DNA of 64,000 nt from Rhizobium sp. BK376 (GTDB lineage: Bacteria > Pseudomonadota > Alphaproteobacteria > Rhizobiales > Rhizobiaceae). The translations under genes and the position numbers were made by a program. Positions 25,064 through 33,038 of the stretch are shown in pieces (the stretch's first letter is position 1; the number at the start of each line of letters is the position of its first letter). The stretch is from assembly GCF_004341625.1 (NCBI RefSeq), contig NZ_SLZG01000013.1, positions 124,001 through 188,000 of the forward strand, in the 5' to 3' direction. The notes under the pieces were generated by a model that saw nothing but the letters and a program-made list of their open reading frames with translations, was not told the DNA's origin and did not search any database.

Positions 25064-25854
25064 GCGACGGGAAGGGCGAAGTGACCGCGCGCGGCTGGAC
25101 CTCGGTTAGCGTCGGGATAACGGCAGTTATCTTCCTGGCGGCGGGCCTTTTCGGTTTTGTCGTGTTCCCGAACATCGAGGGGCCTGATCGCTTCGCGTCG
25201 CTATGGGATTCCATCTGCAGCGCAGCCGGTCTTCCCAGACGTTCCTCCAGCGCCGATCCTGTCGAGCCGACCTTCAAGATCTCGCAGGTCGCCCTGAGCC
25301 GGATGGGAAAATCTCAGGCGGATGCGATCGGCCGTGGCGCGACGCTTGCCCTTCAATGCGCGATTTGCCATGGCCCGACCGGCGTAAGCCGCGCGGATTC
25401 GCCGAACCTTGCCGGCCAATATGCCGCAGTCATCTACAAGCAGCTTCATGACTTCAAGAGCGGGGCGCGTTCCAACGCGATCATGAGCCCGTTTTCGGCA
25501 AATCTCTCCGACCAGGACATCAACGATCTCGCCGCCTACTACGCCTATCTCCCAACGGTACCGCTAGACCGGGCAACAGCGTCGACCATCCCGGCCATTG
25601 TCGGCTTCGGAGCGCCGATGCGCGGCATTGCGCCCTGCGGATCGTGCCATGGTTCCATCGAGAACAAGCCCGGAAGCCCATGGCTGGGCGGACAACCCGA
25701 GGCCTATATCATATCGCAGCTCAATGCGTTCTCGGAAGGTGCTCGGACCAACGATACGAGCCAGCAGATGCGCAACATTGCCCGCCGCATGTCAAAGGAC
25801 GAAATCGCAGAAGCGGCGAAGTATTATGCTTCGCAAAAGCCTGAAGGTTTGTGA
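25060..25854 (+). CDS. Membrane-anchored diheme cytochrome c
   Basis: A 264-aa protein with an N-terminal transmembrane anchor (about residues 17-37, VSVGITAVIFLAAGLFGFVVF) and two class I heme-binding motifs, CAICH (100-104) and CGSCH (193-197). Each is followed by a plausible distal methionine region (AIMSPFSANLSDQDINDLAAYYA; EEGAR-like segment then MRNIARRMSKDEIAEAAKYYA). It would deliver electrons to the oxidase whose subunit I is truncated just upstream. Intact as a frame, but probably without a partner here and without an obvious promoter of its own. Confidence 0.82.
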   Translation: MSDGKGEVTARGWTSVSVGITAVIFLAAGLFGFVVFPNIEGPDRFASLWDSICSAAGLPRRSSSADPVEPTFKISQVALSRMGKSQADAIGRGATLALQCAICHGPTGVSRADSPNLAGQYAAVIYKQLHDFKSGARSNAIMSPFSANLSDQDINDLAAYYAYLPTVPLDRATASTIPAIVGFGAPMRGIAPCGSCHGSIENKPGSPWLGGQPEAYIISQLNAFSEGARTNDTSQQMRNIARRMSKDEIAEAAKYYASQKPEGL

Positions 25855-25923
25855 GCCGAAGAGGCTAAGATCGCCGACAGCCACTTCGCTGTCTTCCCGA
25901 CGGGTCTCCCCATAAACAGGACG

Positions 25924-26847
25924 TCAAAGATTGAGGGAAAACGTCTGTCCAACCAGGTCCTTCCCGAACGAATGATGCGGGGCTTCGTCGACAAGCTTAA
26001 ACCCCGCACGCTCATAGATCCTGCGGGCTGCCGTCAGAACCGAGTTCGTCCAGAGATCGAGGCGCGTGTATCCCGCGTCCCGCGCCCGCTGGATGCACGC
26101 CTCGACAAGCTTGCTTGCCACGCCCGAACCACGCGCGTCCGGTTCGACGTAGAGAAGTCGCAGTTTGGCGACGCCCGTCGTGTCTCCCTTTACGAGGAAG
26201 ATTGAGCCGACGATCTGTCCATCCAGCTCCGCCACCCATGCCGCTTCCATCGTGGGATCGAACGTCTGGTGGAACTGTGCCAGGATCTTCGTGACCAGGA
26301 CTTCGTACTCGCCGTTCCAGCCGTACTCCTGCGCATAAAGTGCCGACTGCCGGTAGAGGATATAGCCAAGGTCGCCCGGTTCCGGGTCTCGCAAAATCAG
26401 TGCCGGCTCGTCGTCGGCCTCCACGATTTTGCTGATCGTACGCGCTGCTTCAAGGAGGCGGGCGCGACGGATTGGGGGGAAACCGTCGAGCAACGCACCA
26501 ACGGCTGCCCGCGTGTTGCCCTCAAGTGCGGCGAAAGCTTCTTGCCCGTCGGAGGTCAGCGAGATGATCAGGTTTCGCGCATCGGACGGATGGTCCCGCG
26601 TCTCCACAAGGCCACGCTCCGCGAAGCGTTTGAGCGTTCTGCTGATCTGCGCACGATCAAGGCCGAGAGCACGCCCGATTTCTGCAGCCGTAGGATCGGT
26701 TCGATGCGCGATTTCATAAAGAACGCGGGCTTCGCTCAAGCTGAACGGGCTTTGATCGAGATGGGTATTCAGCAAGCCGGTCCTGGCTGTGTAGGCGCGG
26801 TTGAAGGCACGAAGGGCCGCTATCTCATTGTCTCTGTTCTGATCCAT
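25924..26847 (-). CDS. MarR-type regulator fused to GNAT acetyltransferase
   Basis: A 307-aa two-domain protein. Residues about 5-145 are a MarR winged helix (FSLSEARVLYEIAHRTDPTAAEIGRALGLDRAQISRTLKRFAERGLVETRDHPSDARNLIISLTSDGQ). Residues about 155-305 are a GNAT N-acetyltransferase (LRLLYVEPDARGSGVASKLVEACIQRARDAGYTRLDLWTNSVLTAARRIYERAGFKLV, with the acetyl-CoA loop RGSGVASKL). This fusion is a known architecture. I choose ATG 26847, just downstream of a perfect inverted repeat likely to be its operator, over the in-frame TTG 26874. The acetyl acceptor is unknown. Confidence 0.88.
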   Translation of the reverse strand: MDQNRDNEIAALRAFNRAYTARTGLLNTHLDQSPFSLSEARVLYEIAHRTDPTAAEIGRALGLDRAQISRTLKRFAERGLVETRDHPSDARNLIISLTSDGQEAFAALEGNTRAAVGALLDGFPPIRRARLLEAARTISKIVEADDEPALILRDPEPGDLGYILYRQSALYAQEYGWNGEYEVLVTKILAQFHQTFDPTMEAAWVAELDGQIVGSIFLVKGDTTGVAKLRLLYVEPDARGSGVASKLVEACIQRARDAGYTRLDLWTNSVLTAARRIYERAGFKLVDEAPHHSFGKDLVGQTFSLNL

Positions 26848-26860
26848 GACTCGATCATCC

Positions 26861-26900
26861 GTTGATTCAGTCAACCATACAGATCGTTGACTGAATCAAC
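26861..26900. promoter_or_regulatory. Perfect inverted-repeat operator of the MarR-GNAT gene
   Basis: GTTGATTCAGTCAAC (26861-26875) and GTTGACTGAATCAAC (26886-26900) are exact reverse complements separated by 10 bases. Each arm is itself nearly palindromic (GTTGA/TCAAC), so the region offers two MarR dimer sites one after the other. It begins 14 bases before the chosen start codon, fitting autorepression. Confidence 0.75.
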
Positions 26901-27003
26901 AAGATATTTTCCGCGATCCGAAAACGCAGGTTGTTCCTGCTTCGGCGTCTCCATCATGGTCTGCGCAGCCGGATGAAACATCGCCTTCATCGCAACGCAC
27001 GTT

Positions 27004-27468
27004 TCATGCCGGCAGCGGCCTATGCACGAAGGTTTTGACGACGAAATTCGACTGGATCTTGGATACCCCTTCGACCGAGGTCAGGCTGTCGAGGAGCTTC
27101 TGATAGTGGGGAAGGTCACGGACCATTGCATGGATCAGATAGTCGGATGAGCCGGTAATCTGGTAGCCGCCGACGATTTCGGCAATTCCTTCGACGCTGC
27201 GCTCAAACAGTGCCAGCGCTTCCCGGACCTGGTGCTCCAGCGCGACATGGATGAAGACCCCGATCGCGCCCTGCAGCCGGCTTTGGTCGACCGCTGCGTA
27301 ATATCCCCGGATGATGCCGCTCTGCTCCAGCCGTCTGACCCGCCGGATCGTCGGGGACAGTGACAGGCCTATTTTCTCGGCCAGATCCCTCCAGCTCAGC
27401 CTGCCATTGGCGGTCAATTCGCTGATGATTTTCTGATCAAATACGTCGAGGTCGGTCGTGTGCAACAT
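27004..27468 (-). CDS. bkdR: Lrp/AsnC-family regulator of branched-chain amino acid catabolism
   Basis: A 154-aa Lrp-type protein with an N-terminal HTH (DVFDQKIISELTANGRLSWRDLAEKIGLSLSPTIRRVRRLEQSGIIRGYYAAV, about residues 8-62) and a C-terminal RAM effector domain (VEGIAEIVGGYQITGSSDYLIHAMVRDLPHYQKLLDSLTSVEGVSKIQSNFVVKTF). It is divergent from the leucine dehydrogenase and BCKDH operon, 173 bases apart, the usual arrangement for BkdR, which activates bkd genes in response to branched-chain amino acids. The symbol is assigned from context. Confidence 0.88.
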   Translation of the reverse strand: MLHTTDLDVFDQKIISELTANGRLSWRDLAEKIGLSLSPTIRRVRRLEQSGIIRGYYAAVDQSRLQGAIGVFIHVALEHQVREALALFERSVEGIAEIVGGYQITGSSDYLIHAMVRDLPHYQKLLDSLTSVEGVSKIQSNFVVKTFVHRPLPA

Positions 27469-27497
27469 TCGTAGCGATTTCCCCCCGATTTAGAACA

Positions 27498-27512
27498 TTT
27501 TGTCGGCGAAAA
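27498..27512. promoter_or_regulatory. Possible Lrp-type site in the bkdR-ldh intergenic region
   Basis: TTTTGTCGGCGAAAA has TTTT/AAAA arms around a GC-rich centre, and TTGTCGG repeats 20 bases on. Lrp-family sites are often of this loose type. Support is weak. Confidence 0.3.
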
Positions 27513-27644
27513 GACCGTATTGTCGGTGCAATTCACTCCATTTCGGCCCCTCTCCAGTTGTTACTCTAACACGTCGTTTCGGGAGGAAACAGACGGACAA
27601 ATACGGCCGCTGGCGGGCGGCCGATTGCGGAGGAGGCAATAGTG

Positions 27645-28706
27645 ATGAACGCCCAGGTCCCATCCGATTGGCGCGACCAGAGGATCACCTACGTTGAACA
27701 CGGACGCTTCGGGCGGATCGGAGCGATCGTCATCGATTCGTTGACGCTCGGTCCAGCACTTGGCGGTTGCCGCATGTGGCGCTACGAGCGGTTCGACGAC
27801 GCGTTGCTCGATGCGCGCAGGCTGTCGCGCGGGATGAGTTACAAGAACGCGATGGCGGGATTGCCGCTTGGCGGCGGAAAGTCGGTGCTCTTGCGACCCG
27901 AACAGGAAGCCGACAGGGCCGGATATTTCGATGCCTTTGCCGAGGCAGTGGACGCACTGGGCGGCCGTTACCTGGCCGCCGAGGATGTCGGCACCGCGGT
28001 TACCGACATGCAGCGTGTGCGCCGGAAAACGCCTTACGTCTTCGGGGTGCCGTCGGCACAGGGATTGGCCGGAGGCGATCCGTCGCCCTGGACCGCCACG
28101 GGCGTGTTTTCGTCGATCACAGCGGTCGCAGCCAGGATCGGCAAGCCGCTTGGCACGCTGTCGGTCGCCGTTCAGGGGCTTGGGCATGTCGGCATGAGCC
28201 TTTGTCAATTGCTGTTCGACGAGGGCGTCGAACTCATGGTCGCTGACATCGATCCGGCAGCATTGACGCATGCCGAGCGGAATTTTCGCGCCAAGGCCAT
28301 GCCCGCAGTTTCGATCCATGCGGCGGACGTCGACATCTTTGCGCCTTGCGCCCTGGGCGCGGTTTTGAACGAGAACACCATCCCGCAGATCCGGGCGCGG
28401 GCCGTGGTCGGCGCGGCCAACAACCAGCTTGCCACGGACAGGGATGGGAGGCTCCTGATGGAGCGCGGCATCCTTTACGCCCCTGATTACATCGTCAATG
28501 CCGGCGGTGTCATCAACGTTGCTGGCGAATATTTGAACGAGACGCCGGCCGTGGTCGGGCGTAAGGTCGAGGAGATCGGCGAGCGCCTGCTCCACGTCCT
28601 CGATCGCGCGGAGGAAATGTGCATTCCCGCCAATGTCGCAGCCGACCTGATGGCACGGGAGATTTTGCTTTCCGCGGCGCCAAACGCCCAGATCGCAGCG
28701 GACTGA
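27645..28706 (+). CDS. ldh: Leucine (branched-chain amino acid) dehydrogenase
   Basis: A 353-aa member of the Glu/Leu/Phe/Val dehydrogenase family that deaminates leucine, valine or isoleucine to the 2-oxo acid with NAD+. MSYKNAMAGLPLGGGKSVL holds the two conserved lysines (about K68 and K79, substrate binding and catalysis). AVQGLGHVGMSLCQLLFDEGVELMVADID is the Rossmann cofactor site, and CALGAVLNENTIPQIRARAVVGAANNQLA is typical of the family. ATG 27645 is preceded by a strong GGAGGAGG. It heads an operon that ends with the BCKDH E3 gene, supplying its 2-oxo acids. Confidence 0.9.
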   Translation: MNAQVPSDWRDQRITYVEHGRFGRIGAIVIDSLTLGPALGGCRMWRYERFDDALLDARRLSRGMSYKNAMAGLPLGGGKSVLLRPEQEADRAGYFDAFAEAVDALGGRYLAAEDVGTAVTDMQRVRRKTPYVFGVPSAQGLAGGDPSPWTATGVFSSITAVAARIGKPLGTLSVAVQGLGHVGMSLCQLLFDEGVELMVADIDPAALTHAERNFRAKAMPAVSIHAADVDIFAPCALGAVLNENTIPQIRARAVVGAANNQLATDRDGRLLMERGILYAPDYIVNAGGVINVAGEYLNETPAVVGRKVEEIGERLLHVLDRAEEMCIPANVAADLMAREILLSAAPNAQIAAD

Positions 28707-28719
28707 CGGGGGAGGGGTC

Positions 28720-29487
28720 ATGCAGATTGAAGGCAAGCGTGTGATCGTTACCGGCGGAGGATCCGGATTGGGTGCGGCCACGGCGCGTCGGCTGGCTGCC
28801 TCCGGCGCAAGACTTGTGCTTGTCGACCTCGACGCGGACCGCGGCGCTGCGATTGCCGATGCGATCGGTCCGCAGGCTCGCTTCCAGCGCTGTGACGTGA
28901 CGCGCGAGGAGGATTGCGCCAAGGCGGTCGCGCTGGCGACGGAAACTTTTGGCGGGTTGGAAGCACTCATCAACTGCGCCGGGATCGCTCCGGGCGAAAA
29001 GGTCCTCGGCCGCAGCGGCCCGCACGGGCTGGAGAGCTTTACCCGCACGATTTCCATCAATCTGGTCGGCACCTTCAATATGTTGCGATTGGCGGCCGAG
29101 GTGATCGCGAAAGCCGAGCCGGACGAAGACGGATGTCGCGGCGCGATCGTCAACACCGCCTCGATCGCCGCCTTTGAAGGACAGATTGGCCAGGCCGCCT
29201 ATGCGGCATCGAAGGGCGGTGTCGCGGCCATGACCCTGCCGATCGCGCGGGAATTCGCGGCGGTCGGCATCCGGGTCGTGGCGATCGCGCCGGGCCTGTT
29301 CGAGACGCCGCTGATTGCCGGGATGCCGCCGGAGCTGCAGGCCAAGCTTGGCCAGAGCGTGCCGTTTCCGCAGCGCCTCGGACGACCGGAGGAATTTGCC
29401 GCACTGGTCGAGCACGTGATCGAGAACAATATGATCAACGGCGAGGTGATCCGTCTCGACGGTGCTCTTCGCATGAGCCCGCGTTGA
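28720..29487 (+). CDS. Short-chain dehydrogenase, probable 3-hydroxyacyl-CoA dehydrogenase type 2
   Basis: A 255-aa classical SDR with TGGGSGLG (about residues 11-18), NCAGIAPG, the catalytic serine in VNTASIAAF and YAASKGGV. The C-terminal region (PGLFETPLIAGMPPELQAKLGQSVPFPQRLGRPEEFAALVEHVIENNMINGEVIRLDGALRM) is close to HSD17B10-type enzymes. Those oxidise 2-methyl-3-hydroxybutyryl-CoA in isoleucine breakdown. Its place between leucine dehydrogenase and acyl-CoA dehydrogenase in a branched-chain operon supports that role. GGAGGGG precedes the ATG. Confidence 0.87.
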   Translation: MQIEGKRVIVTGGGSGLGAATARRLAASGARLVLVDLDADRGAAIADAIGPQARFQRCDVTREEDCAKAVALATETFGGLEALINCAGIAPGEKVLGRSGPHGLESFTRTISINLVGTFNMLRLAAEVIAKAEPDEDGCRGAIVNTASIAAFEGQIGQAAYAASKGGVAAMTLPIAREFAAVGIRVVAIAPGLFETPLIAGMPPELQAKLGQSVPFPQRLGRPEEFAALVEHVIENNMINGEVIRLDGALRMSPR

Positions 29488-29498
29488 AGAAATATCCG

Positions 29499-29588
29499 AT
29501 GTCCGCAATCGATCCCGCCGTCATCGTTGGCATGGCCCTCGCGCCGATTGGCGGCGAAGCCACTACCGGCGCGATCGAGCGCCAATAG
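29499..29588 (+). pseudogene. Thiolase gene reduced to its two ends by an in-frame deletion
   Basis: A 29-codon frame begins MSAIDPAVIVGMALAPIGG, which matches the start of acetyl-CoA acyltransferases (xxPIVIVGxARTPxGG). It ends GGEATTGAIERQ, which matches their C-terminus (GGGEATAxAIERL). About 370 codons between have vanished, with the join at the shared Gly-Gly. It lies 11 bases after the SDR and 15 before the acyl-CoA dehydrogenase, where a thiolase for the last step of isoleucine degradation would be expected. The translation would be inert, but the operon stays in register for its neighbours. Confidence 0.6.
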
Positions 29589-29603
29589 AGAAAAGAGGAG
29601 CAG

Positions 29604-30731
29604 ATGATCCTTTCCGAACTCCAGCAGCAGATCCGCGATGTCGCCCGCGACTTTGCCCGGGAGAGGCTGGCACCGGGGGCAGCCCAGCGCGATCGGGAGC
29701 ATCTCTTTCCGCGTGAAGAATTGAAGGAAATGGGAGAACTGGGGCTTCTCGGTATGCTCGTGCCCGAGGCCTATGGCGGATCGGATACCGGCGTTGTCGC
29801 CTATGCCGCAGCACTCGAGGAAATCGCCGCCGGCGATGGACCTTGCTCCACCATCATGAGCGTCCACAGTTCTGTCGGCTGCGTGCCGATCCTGAAATTT
29901 GGGGACGAGGAACAGCGGCAACGATTCCTGCCCAAGCTTGCCAGCGGCGAGTGGATCGGCGGCTTTGCCCTGACGGAGCCGCAGGCCGGTTCGGATGCCT
30001 CGAACTTGAAGACGCGGGCGCGGCGCGATGGCGATCACTACGTGCTCGACGGCGCCAAGCAGTTCATCACCTCGGGCAAGAACGGTCATGTCATTGTCGT
30101 CTTTGCCGTCACGGATCCCGATGCCGGCAAGAAGGGGATCACCGCCTTCATCGTGCCGACGGATACGCCCGGCTACGAGGTGATCCGCGTCGAGGAAAAG
30201 CTCGGACTGCATTCGTCCGATACCTGCCAGATCGCCTTTGATGGCATGCGCATTTCCGCGGACCTGAGGCTTGGCGAGGAGGGAGAGGGATATCGCATCG
30301 CACTTGCCAATCTCGAAGGCGGCCGCATCGGGATCGCAGCGCAGGCCGTCGGCATGGCGAGATCCGCTTTCGAGGCGGCGCGGGACTATGCCCGGGATCG
30401 ACGTGCATTCGGCAAGCCGATCATCGAGCATCAGGCCGTCGCCTTCCGGCTCTCCGATATGGCAACCCGCATAGAAGCCGCGCGGCAGTTGGTGCTGCAT
30501 GCGGCATCGCTCCGGGAAGCGGGGCTGCCCTGCCTTTCCGAGGCGTCGATGGCAAAGCTCTTTGCCTCTGAAATAGCCGAGAGGGTCTGTTCCGACGCGA
30601 TCCAGATCCATGGGGGTTACGGCTACATGGCCGATTATCCCGTAGAGCGCATCTATCGCGATGTGCGCATCTGCCAGATCTATGAGGGCACAAGTGACGT
30701 GCAGCGCATGGTGATTGCCCGCAACCTGTAA
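29604..30731 (+). CDS. Acyl-CoA dehydrogenase (short/branched-chain type)
   Basis: A 375-aa flavoprotein with the classic layout: an N-terminal helical domain, the FAD-contacting FALTEPQAGSDASNLKTRARRDGDHYVLDGAKQFITSG, and the C-terminal helical domain ending YPVERIYRDVRICQIYEGTSDVQRMVIARNL with the family catalytic glutamate (EGTSDVQR). In this operon it should dehydrogenate isobutyryl-, 2-methylbutyryl- or isovaleryl-CoA made by the BCKDH complex encoded downstream. AGAGGAGCAG precedes the start. Confidence 0.9.
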   Translation: MILSELQQQIRDVARDFARERLAPGAAQRDREHLFPREELKEMGELGLLGMLVPEAYGGSDTGVVAYAAALEEIAAGDGPCSTIMSVHSSVGCVPILKFGDEEQRQRFLPKLASGEWIGGFALTEPQAGSDASNLKTRARRDGDHYVLDGAKQFITSGKNGHVIVVFAVTDPDAGKKGITAFIVPTDTPGYEVIRVEEKLGLHSSDTCQIAFDGMRISADLRLGEEGEGYRIALANLEGGRIGIAAQAVGMARSAFEAARDYARDRRAFGKPIIEHQAVAFRLSDMATRIEAARQLVLHAASLREAGLPCLSEASMAKLFASEIAERVCSDAIQIHGGYGYMADYPVERIYRDVRICQIYEGTSDVQRMVIARNL

Positions 30732-30789
30732 AACGAGGCCTGTTCCTGGAGGAGAGGAGCTGCGCCGACCAAGGGAGGAAGAAGACCAG

Positions 30790-32022
30790 ATGGTGGAACC
30801 AGTTCGCCTGAGCCTGCATGTCCCCGAACCCGCCGTCCGCCCCGGCGGCCAGCCCGATTTTTCCAACGTCAGGATCGCAAAGGCAGGTTCCGTGCCGCGG
30901 CCGGAGGTCGATGTCGCGTCTGAAGACATTCGCGAGCTCGCCTATTCGATCATTCGCGTGCTGAACCGCGACGGCGAAGCCGTCGGCCCCTGGGCAGGCT
31001 CGCTGACCGACGAGGAATTGCTGACGGGGCTTCGCAATATGATGAAGCTGCGCGCTTTCGATGCCCGCATGCTGATGGCGCAGCGGCAGGGAAAGACCTC
31101 ATTCTACATGCAGCATCTCGGCGAAGAGGCGGTCAGCTGCGCCTTCCGCAAGGCGCTTGCCAAGGGCGACATGAATTTCCCGACCTATCGGCAGGCCGGC
31201 CTTCTGATCGCCGACGATTATCCGATGGTCGAGATGATGAACCAGATCTATTCGAACGAGAGCGATCCTCTCCATGGCCGGCAATTGCCGATCATGTATT
31301 CCTCCAAGGAGCATGGCTTCTTCACGATTTCCGGCAACCTCGCCACGCAATATGTCCAGGCCGTCGGCTGGGCCATGGCCTCGGCAATCAAGAGCGACAG
31401 CCGGATTGCGGCCGCCTGGATCGGCGACGGCTCGACGGCGGAGTCGGATTTCCATTCAGCGCTTGTCTTCGCCTCGACCTACAGGGCGCCGGTCATCCTC
31501 AACATTGTCAACAACCAGTGGGCAATCTCGACCTTCCAGGGGATCGCCCGCGGCGGTTCCGGGACCTTTGCCGCCCGTGGCCTTGGTTTTGGCATTCCGG
31601 CCTTGCGCGTCGACGGCAACGATTATCTCGCCGTCCATGCGGTCGCCCGCTGGGCGGCGGAACGGGCCCGCCGCAATCTCGGGCCGACGCTGATTGAATA
31701 TGTCACCTACCGGGTCGGCGCTCATTCCACGTCAGACGATCCGAGTGCCTACAGGCCAAAGACGGAATCGGAGGCCTGGCCGCTCGGTGATCCCGTGCTG
31801 CGGCTGAAGAAGCATCTGATTGTCAGGGGCGCCTGGTCGGAGGAGCGCCACACGCAGGCCGAGGCCGAGATCATGGACGAGGTGATCGAGGCGCAACGGC
31901 AGGCCGAGGCGCATGGCACGCTGCATGATGGCGGCAAGCCGTCGGTGCGCGACATCTTCGAAGGCGTTTATGCGGAAATGCCGCCGCACATTCGTCGTCA
32001 ACGCCAGAAGGCGGGGTATTGA
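30790..32022 (+). CDS. bkdA1: Branched-chain 2-oxoacid dehydrogenase E1 alpha subunit
   Basis: A 410-aa TPP-dependent subunit that decarboxylates branched 2-oxo acids. The thiamine diphosphate motif is AAWIGDGSTAESDFHSALVFASTYRAPVILNIVNNQWAIS (GDG...NN). The region YRVGAHSTSDDPSAYRPKTE is the conserved phosphorylation-loop segment of the eukaryotic homologue. The long N-terminal extension (about 60 residues before EDIRELAYS) is typical of bacterial BkdA1. ATG 30790 has GGGAGGAAGAAG upstream. It is followed by E1 beta with one intervening base. Confidence 0.93.
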   Translation: MVEPVRLSLHVPEPAVRPGGQPDFSNVRIAKAGSVPRPEVDVASEDIRELAYSIIRVLNRDGEAVGPWAGSLTDEELLTGLRNMMKLRAFDARMLMAQRQGKTSFYMQHLGEEAVSCAFRKALAKGDMNFPTYRQAGLLIADDYPMVEMMNQIYSNESDPLHGRQLPIMYSSKEHGFFTISGNLATQYVQAVGWAMASAIKSDSRIAAAWIGDGSTAESDFHSALVFASTYRAPVILNIVNNQWAISTFQGIARGGSGTFAARGLGFGIPALRVDGNDYLAVHAVARWAAERARRNLGPTLIEYVTYRVGAHSTSDDPSAYRPKTESEAWPLGDPVLRLKKHLIVRGAWSEERHTQAEAEIMDEVIEAQRQAEAHGTLHDGGKPSVRDIFEGVYAEMPPHIRRQRQKAGY

Positions 32023-32023
32023 T

Positions 32024-33037
32024 ATGGCCCGGATGACGATGATCGAGGCCGTGCGCAGCGCCATGGACGTCTCGATGGAGCGTGATGACGGTGTGGTGGT
32101 CTTCGGCGAGGATGTCGGTTATTTCGGCGGCGTCTTTCGCTGCACGCAGGGTTTGCAGGCGAAGTATGGCAAGATGCGCTGCTTCGATACGCCGATCAGC
32201 GAATCCGGCATCCTCGGTACGGCAATCGGCATGGCCGCCTACGGGTTGAAGCCCTGCGTGGAAATTCAGTTCGCCGACTACATGTACCCGGCCTATGACC
32301 AGATCACGCAGGAGGCGGCGCGTATACGCTATCGCTCCAATGGTGATTTCACCTGTCCGATCGTGGTGCGTATGCCAACCGGCGGCGGCATCTTCGGCGG
32401 GCAGACGCACAGCCAGAGCCCGGAGGCGCTTTTCACCCATGTCTGTGGGCTGAAGGTGATCGTGCCCTCCAACCCCTTTGACGCAAAGGGCCTGTTGATT
32501 GCGGCGATCGAGGATCCGGATCCCGTCATGTTCCTCGAGCCGAAGCGGCTCTATAACGGCCCCTTCGACGGCCATCACGATCGGCCGGTCACGCCCTGGT
32601 CGAAGCATGATCTCGGCGAAGTGCCGGAAGGGCATTACAAGATCCCGATCGGAAAGGCGGAGGTTCGGCGGACGGGCTCGGCAGTGACCGTGATTGCCTA
32701 CGGCACCATGGTGCATGTGACGCTGGCGGCGGCCGAAGATGCCGGCATCGATGCCGAGGTGATCGACCTCAGAAGCCTGCTGCCGCTCGATCTGGAAACC
32801 ATCGTGACGTCAGTTGCCAAAACCGGCCGGTGCGTCATCGTGCACGAGGCGACGCTGACCTCGGGTTTCGGCGCGGAAATCGCCGCCCTCGTGCAGGAAC
32901 ATTGCTTTTACAGCCTGGAAGCGCCGATCGTCCGCGTCGCCGGGTGGGACACGCCATATCCGCATGCGCAGGAATGGGATTATTTCCCTGGCCCGGACAG
33001 GGTCGGCCGCGCCCTTCACGAAGTGCTGGAGGCCTGA
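32024..33037 (+). CDS. bkdA2: Branched-chain 2-oxoacid dehydrogenase E1 beta subunit
   Basis: A 337-aa transketolase-like beta subunit. Recognisable are MIEAVRSAMDVSMERDDGVVVFGEDVGYFGGVFR, FDTPISESGILGTAIGMAAYGLKPCVEIQFADYMYPAYDQI, RMPTGGGIFGGQTHSQSPEALF and the C-terminal VAGWDTPYPHAQEWDYFPG. It pairs with E1 alpha as an alpha2beta2 tetramer. The start ATG 32024 immediately follows the E1 alpha stop, consistent with stoichiometric coupled synthesis. Confidence 0.93.
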   Translation: MARMTMIEAVRSAMDVSMERDDGVVVFGEDVGYFGGVFRCTQGLQAKYGKMRCFDTPISESGILGTAIGMAAYGLKPCVEIQFADYMYPAYDQITQEAARIRYRSNGDFTCPIVVRMPTGGGIFGGQTHSQSPEALFTHVCGLKVIVPSNPFDAKGLLIAAIEDPDPVMFLEPKRLYNGPFDGHHDRPVTPWSKHDLGEVPEGHYKIPIGKAEVRRTGSAVTVIAYGTMVHVTLAAAEDAGIDAEVIDLRSLLPLDLETIVTSVAKTGRCVIVHEATLTSGFGAEIAALVQEHCFYSLEAPIVRVAGWDTPYPHAQEWDYFPGPDRVGRALHEVLEA

Positions 33038-33038
33038 G

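Noticed and set aside
27561..30929. Long minus-strand frames (531 and 576 codons) across the leucine dehydrogenase to acyl-CoA dehydrogenase region
   Set aside because: They are shadows of strongly supported plus-strand enzymes with intact catalytic motifs.
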